A DNA stretch of 32,219 nucleotides from an uncultured Fidelibacterota bacterium (GCA_913041945.1 CAJWIT010000015.1:1-32219), one strand, 5' to 3'; positions 14,673 through 24,801 are shown, counted from the stretch's first letter. Notes: generated from the sequence alone by a model not told the origin. Made by a program: numbers and translations.

Positions 14673-16993
14673 AAAAGAAGTTTCATAACAGTTCAGGTTC
14701 TGTTGCCCCACTGGCAATATTGTTTACATTTTTAAGTATGTTATTGATAGCTGCCTATTTGGGTCAAAGCTCTACGATAGCCACGATGGAAAAATATCGG
14801 TTTGCCGAACTTCGGGCTCAATATGTTGCGGAAGCAGGGTTAAACCGTGAAGCGGTAGATTATTTGCCTTACCTGGATGCCGATACCACAATCCTTGTAG
14901 GTAAGCAGGGAATGGAATTTGGAGAAGACTCCGATGGAGATCCACTTGGCGTTTATAAAAATATTTCCTGTTATACCCAATTGATGGATGGTTCAACCCG
15001 CAAGGAATTTGTAGCAAAAAGCACAGGTGAAGTGAATTATGCTTCCACAGTAGGATCGACGGTAACCGTGCAAAAAACTGTTTTTATGTCAATGGTTCCT
15101 TCCGGCTTTGAGGAATTTATGTATTTTACCAATGATGAAGAACCTTTTGGACCAAATCCATCGTCCTTTGTGAGTTTCGGAGACGGTGATGAGCTGGAGG
15201 GACGTGTCCATACCAATAGTCCCACGGTTACTTTTAGTGAATGGGGATGCCCTGAATTTACTGGCACATTTACTGTCACTGAACCCATCTCCTACGAAGG
15301 AGATACAGGCTGCCTGGATGAGATGGAGGACGAAGACGGTGTTTCAATAATAGATACTGTTGAATCAATTATATTCCCGCCGGATAATTCTATCGGCATT
15401 TTGAAAGCAAATGCCACAAGGGTATTCACTGCTGATGACATGATCACTTTTTCCCCTACCCAGAAAGACACTCTCATCATGACCGAGATTGAATTTGATG
15501 AATCAGGTGGATTTTGGGCTACCCAGTGGTGGTATCTGGTGCCACCGGTAGTAGAAGATGCCAGTACAAGTATAGGATTTTACTATGATAGTATCGAAGT
15601 AGCGGCTCCCTTCTCTCCTATTGAGCCATACTCTTTAGGCCTGGTTCTCGCAGATGGAACTGATGCCTATGATCCAGTTGAGAATTACGATAATGCGGTT
15701 TGGTTATATGTAAGCACCAACGATATTAACGGCAATGATAATACTGCCGCAATGAGCACGTTTGAATCAAATGATGTGGTGTCCATTGAATCAGAAGTAG
15801 ACCCAGATAAGAAAGTCGATTTTACGATCCTAAATTCCAACCAGGTTAGTAGTTTCCTATGGAGATTACAAATTAATACTTTTTTACCTATAAATTATGA
15901 AGGTCCGCCTGGCATTGGATTTTTGGAGGATGAACCTGTCACTCTATCCCGCCAGGGGAGTTCTAGCACCCTAAATGCTCATGTCCCCTTTAATGAATAT
16001 CAATATTTTCATAATCATTCAGAGCCAACTGGGTTTGGTGGCCCAAATGAGAATACAATATGCCAGGCAGATGGTTTTCAGCATTTCGATTTTCGTTATT
16101 GGCTGTGCAATGACCGCTATAGTGTGAATGGCTGTTATGAGGATCTCAATGGAGATGGAGAATATGATGAAAATGAAGATAAGTCCTTTGTGCTGTTTCA
16201 ACGGACTTTCTTTCCCTATTCAGGGCCTGAGGTTATCTATATTAAGGGAGGCCAGGTCTTGGTCCACGGTACTGTTAAGGGAGCCTACACTGTAGTGACA
16301 GATTATGTGATCGAATACCGCCGACATGATAATCCCATTATTGTTGATCAGATTTGGGGAAATATCTGGCTTATTGATGATATCAGGTATGAAGATTCCA
16401 ATACAAGTTCATCTTATTTAACAGATGGAGAAGTTATGCATCCCGATGATGGCGGAACAGACAATGTGTTGGGGTTGGTAGCAGGGAGCAATATCATCAT
16501 TGCGAATACCACACCAAATGGCGCACGGAACCGATATTTAAATCCAAGCAGTCGTCATATAGTTATTAACGGTGCCTTAATGGCACTGCAGGGAGCTTTT
16601 ATTAGCCATTATTGGCAGAATTCGGTTCAATCAGGGCAATGTTTTTACTGCGCACAGCCAAATCCAGGGGACGTATGGGAAAATTCATTAGGAGATGGAC
16701 GGGGCGGCCATCGGAATCCTGTCAGAGATGAAGGATTACCAGGTGCTTATACAAACAACCAGGACAACAGAGGAAAAGTAAACCTATGGGGGTCCATTGT
16801 TCAGCAGGAAAGAGGCTACATGATGAGGAATAACCCTGGTCCATATACTTCTGGAGATATTGGATATGAAAAAAATTATCATTATGACTACAATCTATTA
16901 GACAATCCCCCACCCTACTATCCAGACCAAAGTACAGTCAGCGGTGTGATCGTGTTGAAAATAAAATCTTATGGAACTCAACCGGGGAGTTAG
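14669..16993 (+). CDS. Very large PilX/GspK-like minor pilin (DUF4900-like)
   Basis: The 774-residue protein begins MKKKFHNSSG, then a hydrophobic helix starting SVAPLAILF and the AELRAQYVAEAGLNRE segment typical of PilX-type proteins. Position +5 is leucine, not glutamate, as in GspK-type tip subunits. The segment YFTNDEEPFGPNPSSF and GRVHTNSP resembles DUF4900 proteins. A DLNGDGEYDENED loop near residue 490 looks like a calcium-binding EF-hand-type loop, and FYCAQP adds cysteines. The bulk is beta-rich and would be exposed at the pilus tip, possibly as adhesin. Known PilX proteins are usually under 250 residues. Confidence 0.78.
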   Translation: MKKKFHNSSGSVAPLAILFTFLSMLLIAAYLGQSSTIATMEKYRFAELRAQYVAEAGLNREAVDYLPYLDADTTILVGKQGMEFGEDSDGDPLGVYKNISCYTQLMDGSTRKEFVAKSTGEVNYASTVGSTVTVQKTVFMSMVPSGFEEFMYFTNDEEPFGPNPSSFVSFGDGDELEGRVHTNSPTVTFSEWGCPEFTGTFTVTEPISYEGDTGCLDEMEDEDGVSIIDTVESIIFPPDNSIGILKANATRVFTADDMITFSPTQKDTLIMTEIEFDESGGFWATQWWYLVPPVVEDASTSIGFYYDSIEVAAPFSPIEPYSLGLVLADGTDAYDPVENYDNAVWLYVSTNDINGNDNTAAMSTFESNDVVSIESEVDPDKKVDFTILNSNQVSSFLWRLQINTFLPINYEGPPGIGFLEDEPVTLSRQGSSSTLNAHVPFNEYQYFHNHSEPTGFGGPNENTICQADGFQHFDFRYWLCNDRYSVNGCYEDLNGDGEYDENEDKSFVLFQRTFFPYSGPEVIYIKGGQVLVHGTVKGAYTVVTDYVIEYRRHDNPIIVDQIWGNIWLIDDIRYEDSNTSSSYLTDGEVMHPDDGGTDNVLGLVAGSNIIIANTTPNGARNRYLNPSSRHIVINGALMALQGAFISHYWQNSVQSGQCFYCAQPNPGDVWENSLGDGRGGHRNPVRDEGLPGAYTNNQDNRGKVNLWGSIVQQERGYMMRNNPGPYTSGDIGYEKNYHYDYNLLDNPPPYYPDQSTVSGVIVLKIKSYGTQPGS

Positions 16994-17003
16994 GTAATAA
17001 CAT

Positions 17004-18056
17004 ATGCAAATTGGATTGGACATTGGACGCCAGTATGTAAAAATGGTCGTGGTGGAAAAAACACGGGATGGGTTAAAACTATTGAATGTTGACAGCAAAT
17101 TAATCCCGGAGAAAAACAAACCCTTCGATCCGGAAAATATTGATACTCCCTTAATTGTAATGGCGGTAAAAGAATTAATTGATCGGATGAGTTTAAAACC
17201 AAAACATCTCCGAAATCTGACTACTGGGATTGGCGGTTCCAATATTTCTATCAAACAAATTACCACCATGGACATGTCCACCGATGAATTGAAAGCCTCC
17301 ATGATGTTTGAAGCAAGAAAACATATGCCAATGGATGGCACCGATGCGGTGATCGATTATCAGGTACTTGGTCCCAATAGGTTTGAAGCTGATAAAATAG
17401 ACGTAATTCTGGTTGCCTGTACCAATGGTGTAAGAACCAGCCATCAAAAATTACTGAAGAACATCGGTTTAAAAGCAGACATTATTGATTCAGAGCCCAT
17501 CGCGATTATGAATGCATTTTTACAAAGCCACCAGTCTTCAGAGGAAGGAGCTGTGATTTTACTGGACATAGGTGCAGTCTCAACCTCCTTGGTTGTCTGG
17601 GGAGAACAGGACATGTTTTTTACCCGGGATATCCCCAGGGGGGTACATGATCTCGTTAAAGATATTGCAACAAAAAGATCCATAACCTATAGTGAAGCAC
17701 AGGATTATTTGCAGAACGAAGGAGCTGCTGCCCTTGAAGTTGAACAACCAGAAGATACTAGTCTTATTTCAGTAGCAGAACGCTCATCCCTTGATATTTT
17801 CCTAGAAGATGTACGGAGAACATTGCGATTTTATACAAAGAATTCCAAACAAAGTCATTTCTCAGCCTTGTATCTGAGTGGAGGAGGCGGAAATGTTAAA
17901 GGCTTAAAGGAGTATATGGAAGAAAATTTGCAGATAAAATCTCAGGTCATGGACCCCTTCGCCAACTTGGAAACGAAGGAGAAGATCTCAATTGAAGACC
18001 CTGCTCAATATGCTGTAGCCACGGGCCTGGCAGTACGAAAAGGGTTTGAAGCATGA
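17004..18056 (+). CDS. pilM: Pilus assembly protein PilM
   Basis: This 350-residue actin-like ATPase has an N-terminal phosphate motif IGLDIGRQYVKMVVV, a second phosphate motif VILLDIGAVSTSLVVW near 185, and LYLSGGGGNVKGL near 290 as adenosine motif. PilM forms the cytoplasmic ring of the alignment complex and binds the N-terminal tail of PilN. The start lies ten bases after the large minor pilin gene, and the end overlaps pilN as ATGA. Confidence 0.92.
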   Translation: MQIGLDIGRQYVKMVVVEKTRDGLKLLNVDSKLIPEKNKPFDPENIDTPLIVMAVKELIDRMSLKPKHLRNLTTGIGGSNISIKQITTMDMSTDELKASMMFEARKHMPMDGTDAVIDYQVLGPNRFEADKIDVILVACTNGVRTSHQKLLKNIGLKADIIDSEPIAIMNAFLQSHQSSEEGAVILLDIGAVSTSLVVWGEQDMFFTRDIPRGVHDLVKDIATKRSITYSEAQDYLQNEGAAALEVEQPEDTSLISVAERSSLDIFLEDVRRTLRFYTKNSKQSHFSALYLSGGGGNVKGLKEYMEENLQIKSQVMDPFANLETKEKISIEDPAQYAVATGLAVRKGFEA

Positions 18057-18721
18057 AACAAAATTTTATTCTCATCAATTTGAATCAGGTAGAGTCGGAC
18101 CAATCTAGATCTGCCCGTTTCCGTGAAAACCTGCGCTGGTCTATACTGACCATCCTCGTGTTGCTGCTTTTTGGAGGGAATGTTTTTGTTTGGTATATGG
18201 GAATTAATTATGACAAGTTGCTGCAGCGCAAAGAGAGTGAAATTACGCAGATAAGAGAGGAAATCAGCCAATTGCTGAAAAAGGGGAAAAATCTCTCCAA
18301 GCAGGATATATTGATGCTGGCAAAACTGGAAAATAACCGTTTTATGTGGGCTGACTGTCTTCAACGACTGGGCAATATGACCTTCATAGACATGTCTCTT
18401 ACAGGGTTGAAATTCAAAAAAACGAAACTGTTAATCCAGGGTATTGCTTCTACTTATAAGGGGAAAAAAGAATTCGAGCAGATAGAAAATTTCATTCACA
18501 CATTGAATTCGGACCGGGATTTTTCCAGCAATTTTGTTCGGTTAAAACTGAAACACCATGAATTGCTGAAAGTTCGCAATCAGGAAATAGTATCCTTTGA
18601 AATTGAAGCCACATTAAAATCTGTTCCACATATTTCAAAACAAGTGAAAATACCAGCTAAGAAATCATCCAATATTGTCAATAATAATATTAAAAAAGAA
18701 AACTTTCAAAATGAATCGTAA
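18053..18721 (+). CDS. pilN: Pilus assembly protein PilN
   Basis: The 222-residue protein has the short cytoplasmic tail FILINLNQVE, which corresponds to the INLLP-type PilM-binding motif, then one membrane helix (about 29-50), a coiled-coil stretch (LLQRKESEITQIREEI) and a periplasmic domain. It is the inner-membrane alignment-complex partner of PilM and PilO. The C-terminus has an extra basic, Asn-rich tail that overlaps the pilO start. Confidence 0.88.
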   Translation: MKQNFILINLNQVESDQSRSARFRENLRWSILTILVLLLFGGNVFVWYMGINYDKLLQRKESEITQIREEISQLLKKGKNLSKQDILMLAKLENNRFMWADCLQRLGNMTFIDMSLTGLKFKKTKLLIQGIASTYKGKKEFEQIENFIHTLNSDRDFSSNFVRLKLKHHELLKVRNQEIVSFEIEATLKSVPHISKQVKIPAKKSSNIVNNNIKKENFQNES

Positions 18722-19280
18722 TAGTTTATTCCTAATCTTATCAGCTCTATTGACAGTCTTATTTTGGATGAGTGTGAAATTTTCTATTGGATCTAAACCA
18801 ATCAAATTGAAAAAATTGGAGTTGAAACAGACTGAATTGAATGAACAATTTATAAGCGCTAAAATTCTGGCGGAAAAACTGGATCAGGTGTATACTCTCT
18901 TTTCCAGGAACTTGGCTCTTTCCATAGAAGACTCCCTGGCAGAAGACGCCTCTCTTCCTTTTCTCAAAGAAATAACTAATTTGATGAATAAGCACAATAT
19001 TGCTTTACTCAAAATCAGGCCAAGAGCCAGGAACAAGAAAGAAAATTATTATGTAGCACCTTATGAATTAACTATCAAATGTGCTTTTGAAAATTTGGGA
19101 AATTTCCTGGCTGAAATGGAGCGTTCTCCCAGACTAATTACGGTGGATGAATTCTCAATAAATAATGGAATTGAACGCATAAAAAGTACAGTGAAAGAAG
19201 AAGATTTATTGGAACAGGAAATTACATTGAAAATTTCCACTTTAACCTTAATAAAATCTAAAGTAAAACTCTTATCATGA
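18711..19280 (+). CDS. pilO: Pilus assembly protein PilO
   Basis: From the ATG at 18711 the product has 189 residues: a short basic N-terminus, one membrane helix (about 5-23), a coiled coil (LKQTELNEQFISAKILAEKL) and a ferredoxin-like periplasmic domain with FENLGNFLAEMERSPRLITVDEFSI, a PilO pattern. A TTG at 18675 would add 12 residues but places charged residues before the helix and overlaps pilN more, so the ATG is preferred. It overlaps pilN by 11 bases and the next gene by four. Confidence 0.88.
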   Translation: MNRNSLFLILSALLTVLFWMSVKFSIGSKPIKLKKLELKQTELNEQFISAKILAEKLDQVYTLFSRNLALSIEDSLAEDASLPFLKEITNLMNKHNIALLKIRPRARNKKENYYVAPYELTIKCAFENLGNFLAEMERSPRLITVDEFSINNGIERIKSTVKEEDLLEQEITLKISTLTLIKSKVKLLS

Positions 19281-19801
19281 ATAAGCGCCAAAAAACCATT
19301 TGGGTGATCATTTTATTGCTCACATTTTTGTCAGTAGTTTTGGCAGGAGTTAAGCTCTATCCTGTCGCCGGCAAGTGGCAGAAAGCAGTCGAAAGAGCAG
19401 AAAACCTTAGGATTGGAACAGATGAAGAGTTAGAAAACATTATTAATTTTCTTGAAAACCGCTTGAAAAAACGGTTGCAATATGAATTCACAATGGAAAA
19501 GGATCCCATGCTTCTCACAAGCGTCATTTATTTGACAGATGCAGGTGGGAGAAGAATAAGCAATAGAAGAACAGCCCAGATGGAAGTTAAACATATAATA
19601 ACGAACGGAAAAAACCGTTATGTTGGTATCCAATATAGAGGACAAAATTTAACTTTGGTTGAAGGGGATTCTATTGCAGGAGGGGAAATTACCAGCATTA
19701 AAAGTGATGGGATCATTCTGTTGAAAGACAATCAGAAAAAATACATTCAAATATTAACACCACTTATTGACGAATCAATTACAACATCAGGTAAAAAATG
19801 A
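19277..19801 (+). CDS. PilP-like alignment-complex protein
   Basis: This 174-residue protein has an N-terminal membrane helix (IWVIILLLTFLSVVLAGV) instead of a lipobox, a coiled region, and a small C-terminal beta-rich domain (VGIQYRGQNLTLVEGDSI, GGEITSIKSDGIILL) like the HR-type domain of PilP/GspC proteins that contacts the secretin. The name rests on this fold pattern and on its place between pilO and pilQ; overall similarity to classical PilP is not evident. Both ends overlap neighbours as ATGA. Confidence 0.65.
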   Translation: MNKRQKTIWVIILLLTFLSVVLAGVKLYPVAGKWQKAVERAENLRIGTDEELENIINFLENRLKKRLQYEFTMEKDPMLLTSVIYLTDAGGRRISNRRTAQMEVKHIITNGKNRYVGIQYRGQNLTLVEGDSIAGGEITSIKSDGIILLKDNQKKYIQILTPLIDESITTSGKK

Positions 19802-21168
19802 AGAAACATTTTATTTCTAAAATTATATTAACCAGTACGTTAACATTTTTCTCTGTTCTTGGAGGAGAAGAAACAGATACAACCTTGACGAAAGAAGATG
19901 GTCTCCCTTTTCTGGTTACCATCCATGCCGAGGATGCGTATTTACCAGGTATCCTGGTAGTACTTGCGAAGGAAAGCGGATATAATATTGTTACTGACCC
20001 GAGTGTAAATACTCAGGATAAGATTTCCATCCACCTTGATGAAGTACCTATAGAAGAGGCCATTAACCTGGTCGTGAGAGCAGTGGGCCTTGGGTATGAA
20101 ATTGTAGGTAATTCCTTCTTGATCGCAGACCCGAAAAAATTAGACAAGGAAGTAGGTATTACACCCCACATAATCGAATTGAAATATGCTGATGCAGTGG
20201 AAGTGAAGGAACTCCTGAGTGATCTTTCAAAGCAGATCAAGGTTGATGTCTCCGGAAACAAGCTTCTGATTAATACCTCGCCCAGGAAAATTGCTGAAAT
20301 TAAAGAAGTCGTCAAAGGAATAGATGTTCCTGCAATTCAAGTTTTATTAGAAACACGTCTCATTGAAGTTGCCATGGATGTTGATGAAAAATTGGGTATT
20401 GATTGGTCAAAATTAGCTAAATACACAAGTATTTTAGGTGAAAATGCAGAGCCACCCAGCACAGGAGCGGGGAGCGTCGTCCCCGATCCTGCTACTCTTG
20501 GTACACTGCCAGTTACAGCACTCTTTAATCGCTTAAATGAGGATAACTTGATTCCCGGGAAGTTCAGCCGGCAGATGACGGCTTTCGATGTCACTCTGAA
20601 TTTTCTCCTTAAGGATAACAAAGCAGATATTTTGGCAGATTCAAAATTAGTCACCCTTAACGGACGGGAGGCTACCATAAAAATGGTGGATATCGTTCCA
20701 TATATTTTGAGTTCAGGAGGAGTAGGCGGACAAGTGCAGGTTCAGCGTGAAGAAGTTGGAATTAAACTGACAGTCCTTCCTTCAGTCAACACGGATGGAG
20801 ATATTACCGTAAGGGTAGAACCGGAAGTTGCATCCATTTTTGAATTTATAGGACCTGATAAAAATATTCCCAGAGTTAAAAGCCGTTCTTCCTCCACAAC
20901 CATCCGTGTGAGTGATGGAGAATCTATCATAATTGGAGGGTTAATCAGCAAAGATCGTAAGAATACGATTTATAAAGTTCCATTTTTTCACAAAATCCCC
21001 TGGCTTGGTAAAAAGTTCTTTACCAGCACAGATCTAGTGGAAAGAAAAACTGACTTAATTATTCAGATTACACCCTCTGTATTGAAAGACAATATCAGTG
21101 GAATTCCAAAAAATGAAGCCATGATCAAGCTTGAAAAAACAATCATGCTAAAAGAAGATGATGAATAG
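19798..21168 (+). CDS. pilQ: Type IV pilus secretin PilQ
   Basis: A signal peptide is followed by an STN/N0 domain (about 40-110), one N1 domain (about 120-180, HIIELKYADAVEVKELL) and the secretin domain (about 200-440) with ADILADSKLVTLNGREA and VPFFHKIPWLGKKFFTS. The protein forms the outer-membrane channel for the pilus. At 456 residues it is short: no AMIN domains are present, so peptidoglycan binding must be supplied otherwise. The next gene, a large lipoprotein, starts nine bases later and may be a partner of the channel. Confidence 0.93.
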   Translation: MKKHFISKIILTSTLTFFSVLGGEETDTTLTKEDGLPFLVTIHAEDAYLPGILVVLAKESGYNIVTDPSVNTQDKISIHLDEVPIEEAINLVVRAVGLGYEIVGNSFLIADPKKLDKEVGITPHIIELKYADAVEVKELLSDLSKQIKVDVSGNKLLINTSPRKIAEIKEVVKGIDVPAIQVLLETRLIEVAMDVDEKLGIDWSKLAKYTSILGENAEPPSTGAGSVVPDPATLGTLPVTALFNRLNEDNLIPGKFSRQMTAFDVTLNFLLKDNKADILADSKLVTLNGREATIKMVDIVPYILSSGGVGGQVQVQREEVGIKLTVLPSVNTDGDITVRVEPEVASIFEFIGPDKNIPRVKSRSSSTTIRVSDGESIIIGGLISKDRKNTIYKVPFFHKIPWLGKKFFTSTDLVERKTDLIIQITPSVLKDNISGIPKNEAMIKLEKTIMLKEDDE

Positions 21169-21177
21169 GGCTCTGTT

Positions 21178-24100
21178 ATGAAAAAATTATGGAAAATTAT
21201 TAGTGTAATAATTATTGTTGCACTCCTTCCACAGCTCAGCTGTGATGACCGGGAACCTGAAGACACCGCAGATGATAATTACGAACTTATTCTGTATTCA
21301 GCTGTTCCCGTTTATGGTGATGACGAAGCAAAAGTCGTTGTGGGTGAGGATGTTGTGGGATCAATTAGGACACAATTAAAGTTTAAACTACAGGATAAAA
21401 CCACCAGCGTTCCGGTTTCGGGGAAACTCATTTCATTTACAGCAAAACGCCTTTCTTTAGATTATGGTACATTTAGTATAAATTCAGATACGACGAAGGT
21501 TGATGGCATTGTGGAAGTTTATTATACTGATGGTCAAGATGGAGGTGCAGTAGATAATCCTGAAACCCAAGATTTTGACGGTGTAACAGTTACAGCAGAA
21601 TATGTAAAATCTGACAATATCAGGGCATTCGCTGAGTTTAATGTGTATGCTCATATTGATTCAGTCTGGCCCTATACACTTAATCTGAATGCTGATCCTG
21701 AGGAAATTGAATTATCTGATGGTTCGACAAAATCGACGATTCATCTCGAATTAGAAAATCTTTTAGAGGAGCCCGTGAAATACGTTAATGTTTATTTTTC
21801 CTCTAATATAGGGACTATTAAGCCGGATAGCATTACGAACGGAGAGGGAGAAATATATTTAGAATTTGAGGATGACGGCCATGCCGGCGATGCGATAATA
21901 ACAGCATCCTACACACATCCATCAAACAGTGAGCAGGAGACAGGTCAGGTAACGGTGACAATTGGAACTAATTACAATTTCACGATGTCTGCCTATCATT
22001 TATCAAACAATATTGCTGTCGGTGAAGATGTGGTCTCTGATGACGTCATCACTCATGTGGAAGGAACATTGACAAATGGCATAGGGAATCCCGTGGCTGG
22101 TGAATGGATCTATTTTACTTCCCATGTCAATAACGTTCCCTATGGAACCTTCAGTAATGATTCTGCCCTGACTAATTCCAGCGGTGTCGTATCAACTATT
22201 TATTCTGATGGGGGCGGGGACGGTGCTATTAATGCCCCAGGTACGTTTCTGATCTTTGAAGGGGTGACTATAGAAGCAGAAATTGCTGGTGAAGATACAG
22301 AAACTCAAGTTCAATTTAATGTCTATCCGTCTCTTGATGATGTCTGGCCCTATGAACTTGACCTGTATCCTGACCCTGCCGAAATCATGCTGGATAATGG
22401 ACTCACCACTTCTGAAATTACCTTTCAGTTAGATAATTTTTTGGGAGACCCGGTGATAGGTGTTAGTATTGATTTTCCTGAACCGAACAAAGGAAACCTT
22501 CTGGATTCAAATAATGCTACCACTGATTCAACTGGGAGTATTTCCCTTATTTTTGAAGATCGAGGACAGCCGGAAGATATAGGGCAGGCAGTTATTATAG
22601 CTCAATTCACTCATCCTGGTGTACCTGAGACTATCCTTGATTCTGTCTTTGTCTCTATTGATGTCGATTACATTATCAGCCTGACAGCTTACCCAGTTGC
22701 TTTAGAATTAGGTACAGATGTAAATGTCGGGGAAGATATTGTGGGAGATATTGCCATGACTAAACTCATAGTTCATGTGACTACAAACGATACCAGTGGA
22801 TCATCCGATCCTGTACGTAATATTGGTGTTAACCTTACCCCAATGGATTACCTTGGAAATACAGTTGGTACCATTACAATGGAGGATTCTCTTACAGGTC
22901 CTACTGGACGAATTTTTGCGTACTATCATGATGAGAATGAACCTTATATTAATAATCCTGGTACCGATGAATTTGATATCTGGGAAGGTATCACCGTTGA
23001 AGCCTCTCTTACTGAAAATACTACCGCTACAGTAGAATTTAATGTTTACCCAGAATCCCAGGTCTGGCCATATACACTGACTTTGATCCCCCCTGAAACA
23101 ACCGTAGTGTACCTGGATGAGGGGGAAACGATCGCTCTCATCAAATCCCGTCTTACCAATAATGATAATCTCCCTGTTTCAAACATTTCGATTTCTTTTT
23201 CAGCAGTTCTTGGATCCATTACTACTTCAGCTTTAACAGATAGTGCAGGGATTGCGGAAGTCACATATTCTGATCTTGGTTTCTATCCACCTGACACTAC
23301 CACAATTTGGGTTGATATCGTAACCGCGTCATATACACATCCCGGCTTTGAAACCACTCTGACCGATACTACAAGTATGACTATTGAGGATATTTCTTTC
23401 TCTACCTGTGCTTTTATTGAAATCCCTCCATCCAATCCCGATCACATTGTAGTTCGGGATGGAGGTGGAATTGAGTCAACACAGATTAAGGCTGAGATTT
23501 ATGATGATGATAATAATCTTATGAATACGCCCACACCTGTTACCTTCCGCCTGAACCCTGTGTTATCAGAGTGCTATTTGGATGAAGAAGGTCAGACCGA
23601 AGTCACTGTATACACCGTGGACGGTATAGCTTCTGTATCAGTAAATAGTGGTATTTGGCCCGGTGTTGTTCGAATTGAAGTTGAAGTAGACTGTGATGAG
23701 GACGGAGAAGTTGATCTTTCGGCAGCCAGTGACCAGGTTATTATCTCGTCCGGGGCACCCTATTACATCGAACCGGAATATGATCCGAATTCTACCACTC
23801 CAACCGGTGGTGGATTTTACCAGACCCAATGTGCGGCTATTGTCTATGACATATGGTATAATCCGGTGGAAGACAGCACCTATGTGTATTGGACGATTGA
23901 ACCAACCCCGCCTGATACTTTGATTAATGCATTTGTGGATGGAGTGAGCTTTACTGGAAATGAAAACCTGGATGGTGATATTTATTCCGGGATGGCTTTT
24001 ACAACGATCGTCTATTCTACGGATGCCATTGGTGATATTGGGTATGTTTCAGCTACGACTTATGGGGCCAATGGAGATACAATTACCGCAAGGATCAATG

Positions 24101-24801
24101 AGGACGTAGGTGAATCATTGCTGTTTTTTCTACCTGGCCAGTTGACACTGACAGCATCAGCTTACTACCATGATTTTACTCTTCCTGTCGCAACAGATGA
24201 AGTTGAAATCCAGATCACCGCTATGCTTATAGATTATTACGGCAATGCGGTTTCCGAGGCGCCCATTGCATTTAACGGTGTCGGCGTGTCCGAGTGGCGT
24301 GAAATTGGCTATGAAAATTATACGGATGGAGGAGGAGGATTTGAAGCGGATGGGTGTTTCAGTTGGCGGGATTATGGCCTGGATGATGACCCTGGAACCC
24401 TGGATGAAGGTGAAGGCAATGATGACCATGATGCTTTTGACCCGGATGGAGACGGAGTCATTGATACATCAGAGGTTTCTGAGCCGTTTGATGACTTCGG
24501 TCTGGACGGGTTGCCTGATACAAATGACGAAGGTGAAGGAAACGGAGAATGGGATGGATATCACATGATAGACTGTGGACCAACTGTAAGAACTGACCAG
24601 GATGGCATTGCCAGAATCACGGCGGTTTTTCCAAAAGAATTATGTATTTGGTTGAGTCAAGATCCTAATACCGAGTTGAATTTCTTTCAAGAGTTTAGCG
24701 CAAGTCTCACGGGTACTTTGTTAATTCCCCAACAGATCACGTCGGATCCCATTACGATCCAACTGGTTCGTTCACCAACAACAGAAGGTGGTCCCCCCTG
24801 A
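21178..24801 (+). CDS. Giant Ig-like repeat lipoprotein in the pilus operon
   Basis: The 1207-residue product has a signal peptide ending in LPQLSC (cysteine 22) and three tandem repeats of about 230 residues, roughly 36-266, 267-497 and 498-738. Each repeat carries VGEDVV or VGEDIV, FNVY, VWPY and THP landmarks at regular distance and looks like a pair of invasin-type Ig-like modules. Residues from about 740 hold more Ig-like sequence, and about 1060-1125 form an acidic Asp/Gly-rich segment with FDPDGDGVID, a calcium-loop pattern. AGGG precedes the ATG and the stop overlaps pilB by one base. The protein should sit on the outer-membrane surface or its periplasmic face. An adhesin or a secretin-stabilising role is inferred from position only. 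Confidence 0.8.
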   Translation: MKKLWKIISVIIIVALLPQLSCDDREPEDTADDNYELILYSAVPVYGDDEAKVVVGEDVVGSIRTQLKFKLQDKTTSVPVSGKLISFTAKRLSLDYGTFSINSDTTKVDGIVEVYYTDGQDGGAVDNPETQDFDGVTVTAEYVKSDNIRAFAEFNVYAHIDSVWPYTLNLNADPEEIELSDGSTKSTIHLELENLLEEPVKYVNVYFSSNIGTIKPDSITNGEGEIYLEFEDDGHAGDAIITASYTHPSNSEQETGQVTVTIGTNYNFTMSAYHLSNNIAVGEDVVSDDVITHVEGTLTNGIGNPVAGEWIYFTSHVNNVPYGTFSNDSALTNSSGVVSTIYSDGGGDGAINAPGTFLIFEGVTIEAEIAGEDTETQVQFNVYPSLDDVWPYELDLYPDPAEIMLDNGLTTSEITFQLDNFLGDPVIGVSIDFPEPNKGNLLDSNNATTDSTGSISLIFEDRGQPEDIGQAVIIAQFTHPGVPETILDSVFVSIDVDYIISLTAYPVALELGTDVNVGEDIVGDIAMTKLIVHVTTNDTSGSSDPVRNIGVNLTPMDYLGNTVGTITMEDSLTGPTGRIFAYYHDENEPYINNPGTDEFDIWEGITVEASLTENTTATVEFNVYPESQVWPYTLTLIPPETTVVYLDEGETIALIKSRLTNNDNLPVSNISISFSAVLGSITTSALTDSAGIAEVTYSDLGFYPPDTTTIWVDIVTASYTHPGFETTLTDTTSMTIEDISFSTCAFIEIPPSNPDHIVVRDGGGIESTQIKAEIYDDDNNLMNTPTPVTFRLNPVLSECYLDEEGQTEVTVYTVDGIASVSVNSGIWPGVVRIEVEVDCDEDGEVDLSAASDQVIISSGAPYYIEPEYDPNSTTPTGGGFYQTQCAAIVYDIWYNPVEDSTYVYWTIEPTPPDTLINAFVDGVSFTGNENLDGDIYSGMAFTTIVYSTDAIGDIGYVSATTYGANGDTITARINEDVGESLLFFLPGQLTLTASAYYHDFTLPVATDEVEIQITAMLIDYYGNAVSEAPIAFNGVGVSEWREIGYENYTDGGGGFEADGCFSWRDYGLDDDPGTLDEGEGNDDHDAFDPDGDGVIDTSEVSEPFDDFGLDGLPDTNDEGEGNGEWDGYHMIDCGPTVRTDQDGIARITAVFPKELCIWLSQDPNTELNFFQEFSASLTGTLLIPQQITSDPITIQLVRSPTTEGGPP
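21283..23391 (+). repeat. Three about 700-bp coding repeats
   Basis: Three diverged repeats (about 21283-21975, 21976-22668 and 22669-23391) encode the 226-240 residue units of the giant lipoprotein. They are recognisable at protein level through the GEDV (residues 56, 282, 518) and VWPY (163, 389, 629) landmarks; DNA identity looks low, indicating old duplications. Confidence 0.75.

Noticed and set aside
24245-24568. Met-rich 107-codon frame inside the giant lipoprotein gene
   Set aside because: It lies in another frame of the Asp/Gly-rich segment, and the low-complexity Met/Lys/Glu content follows from the GAT/GGA-rich coding DNA.
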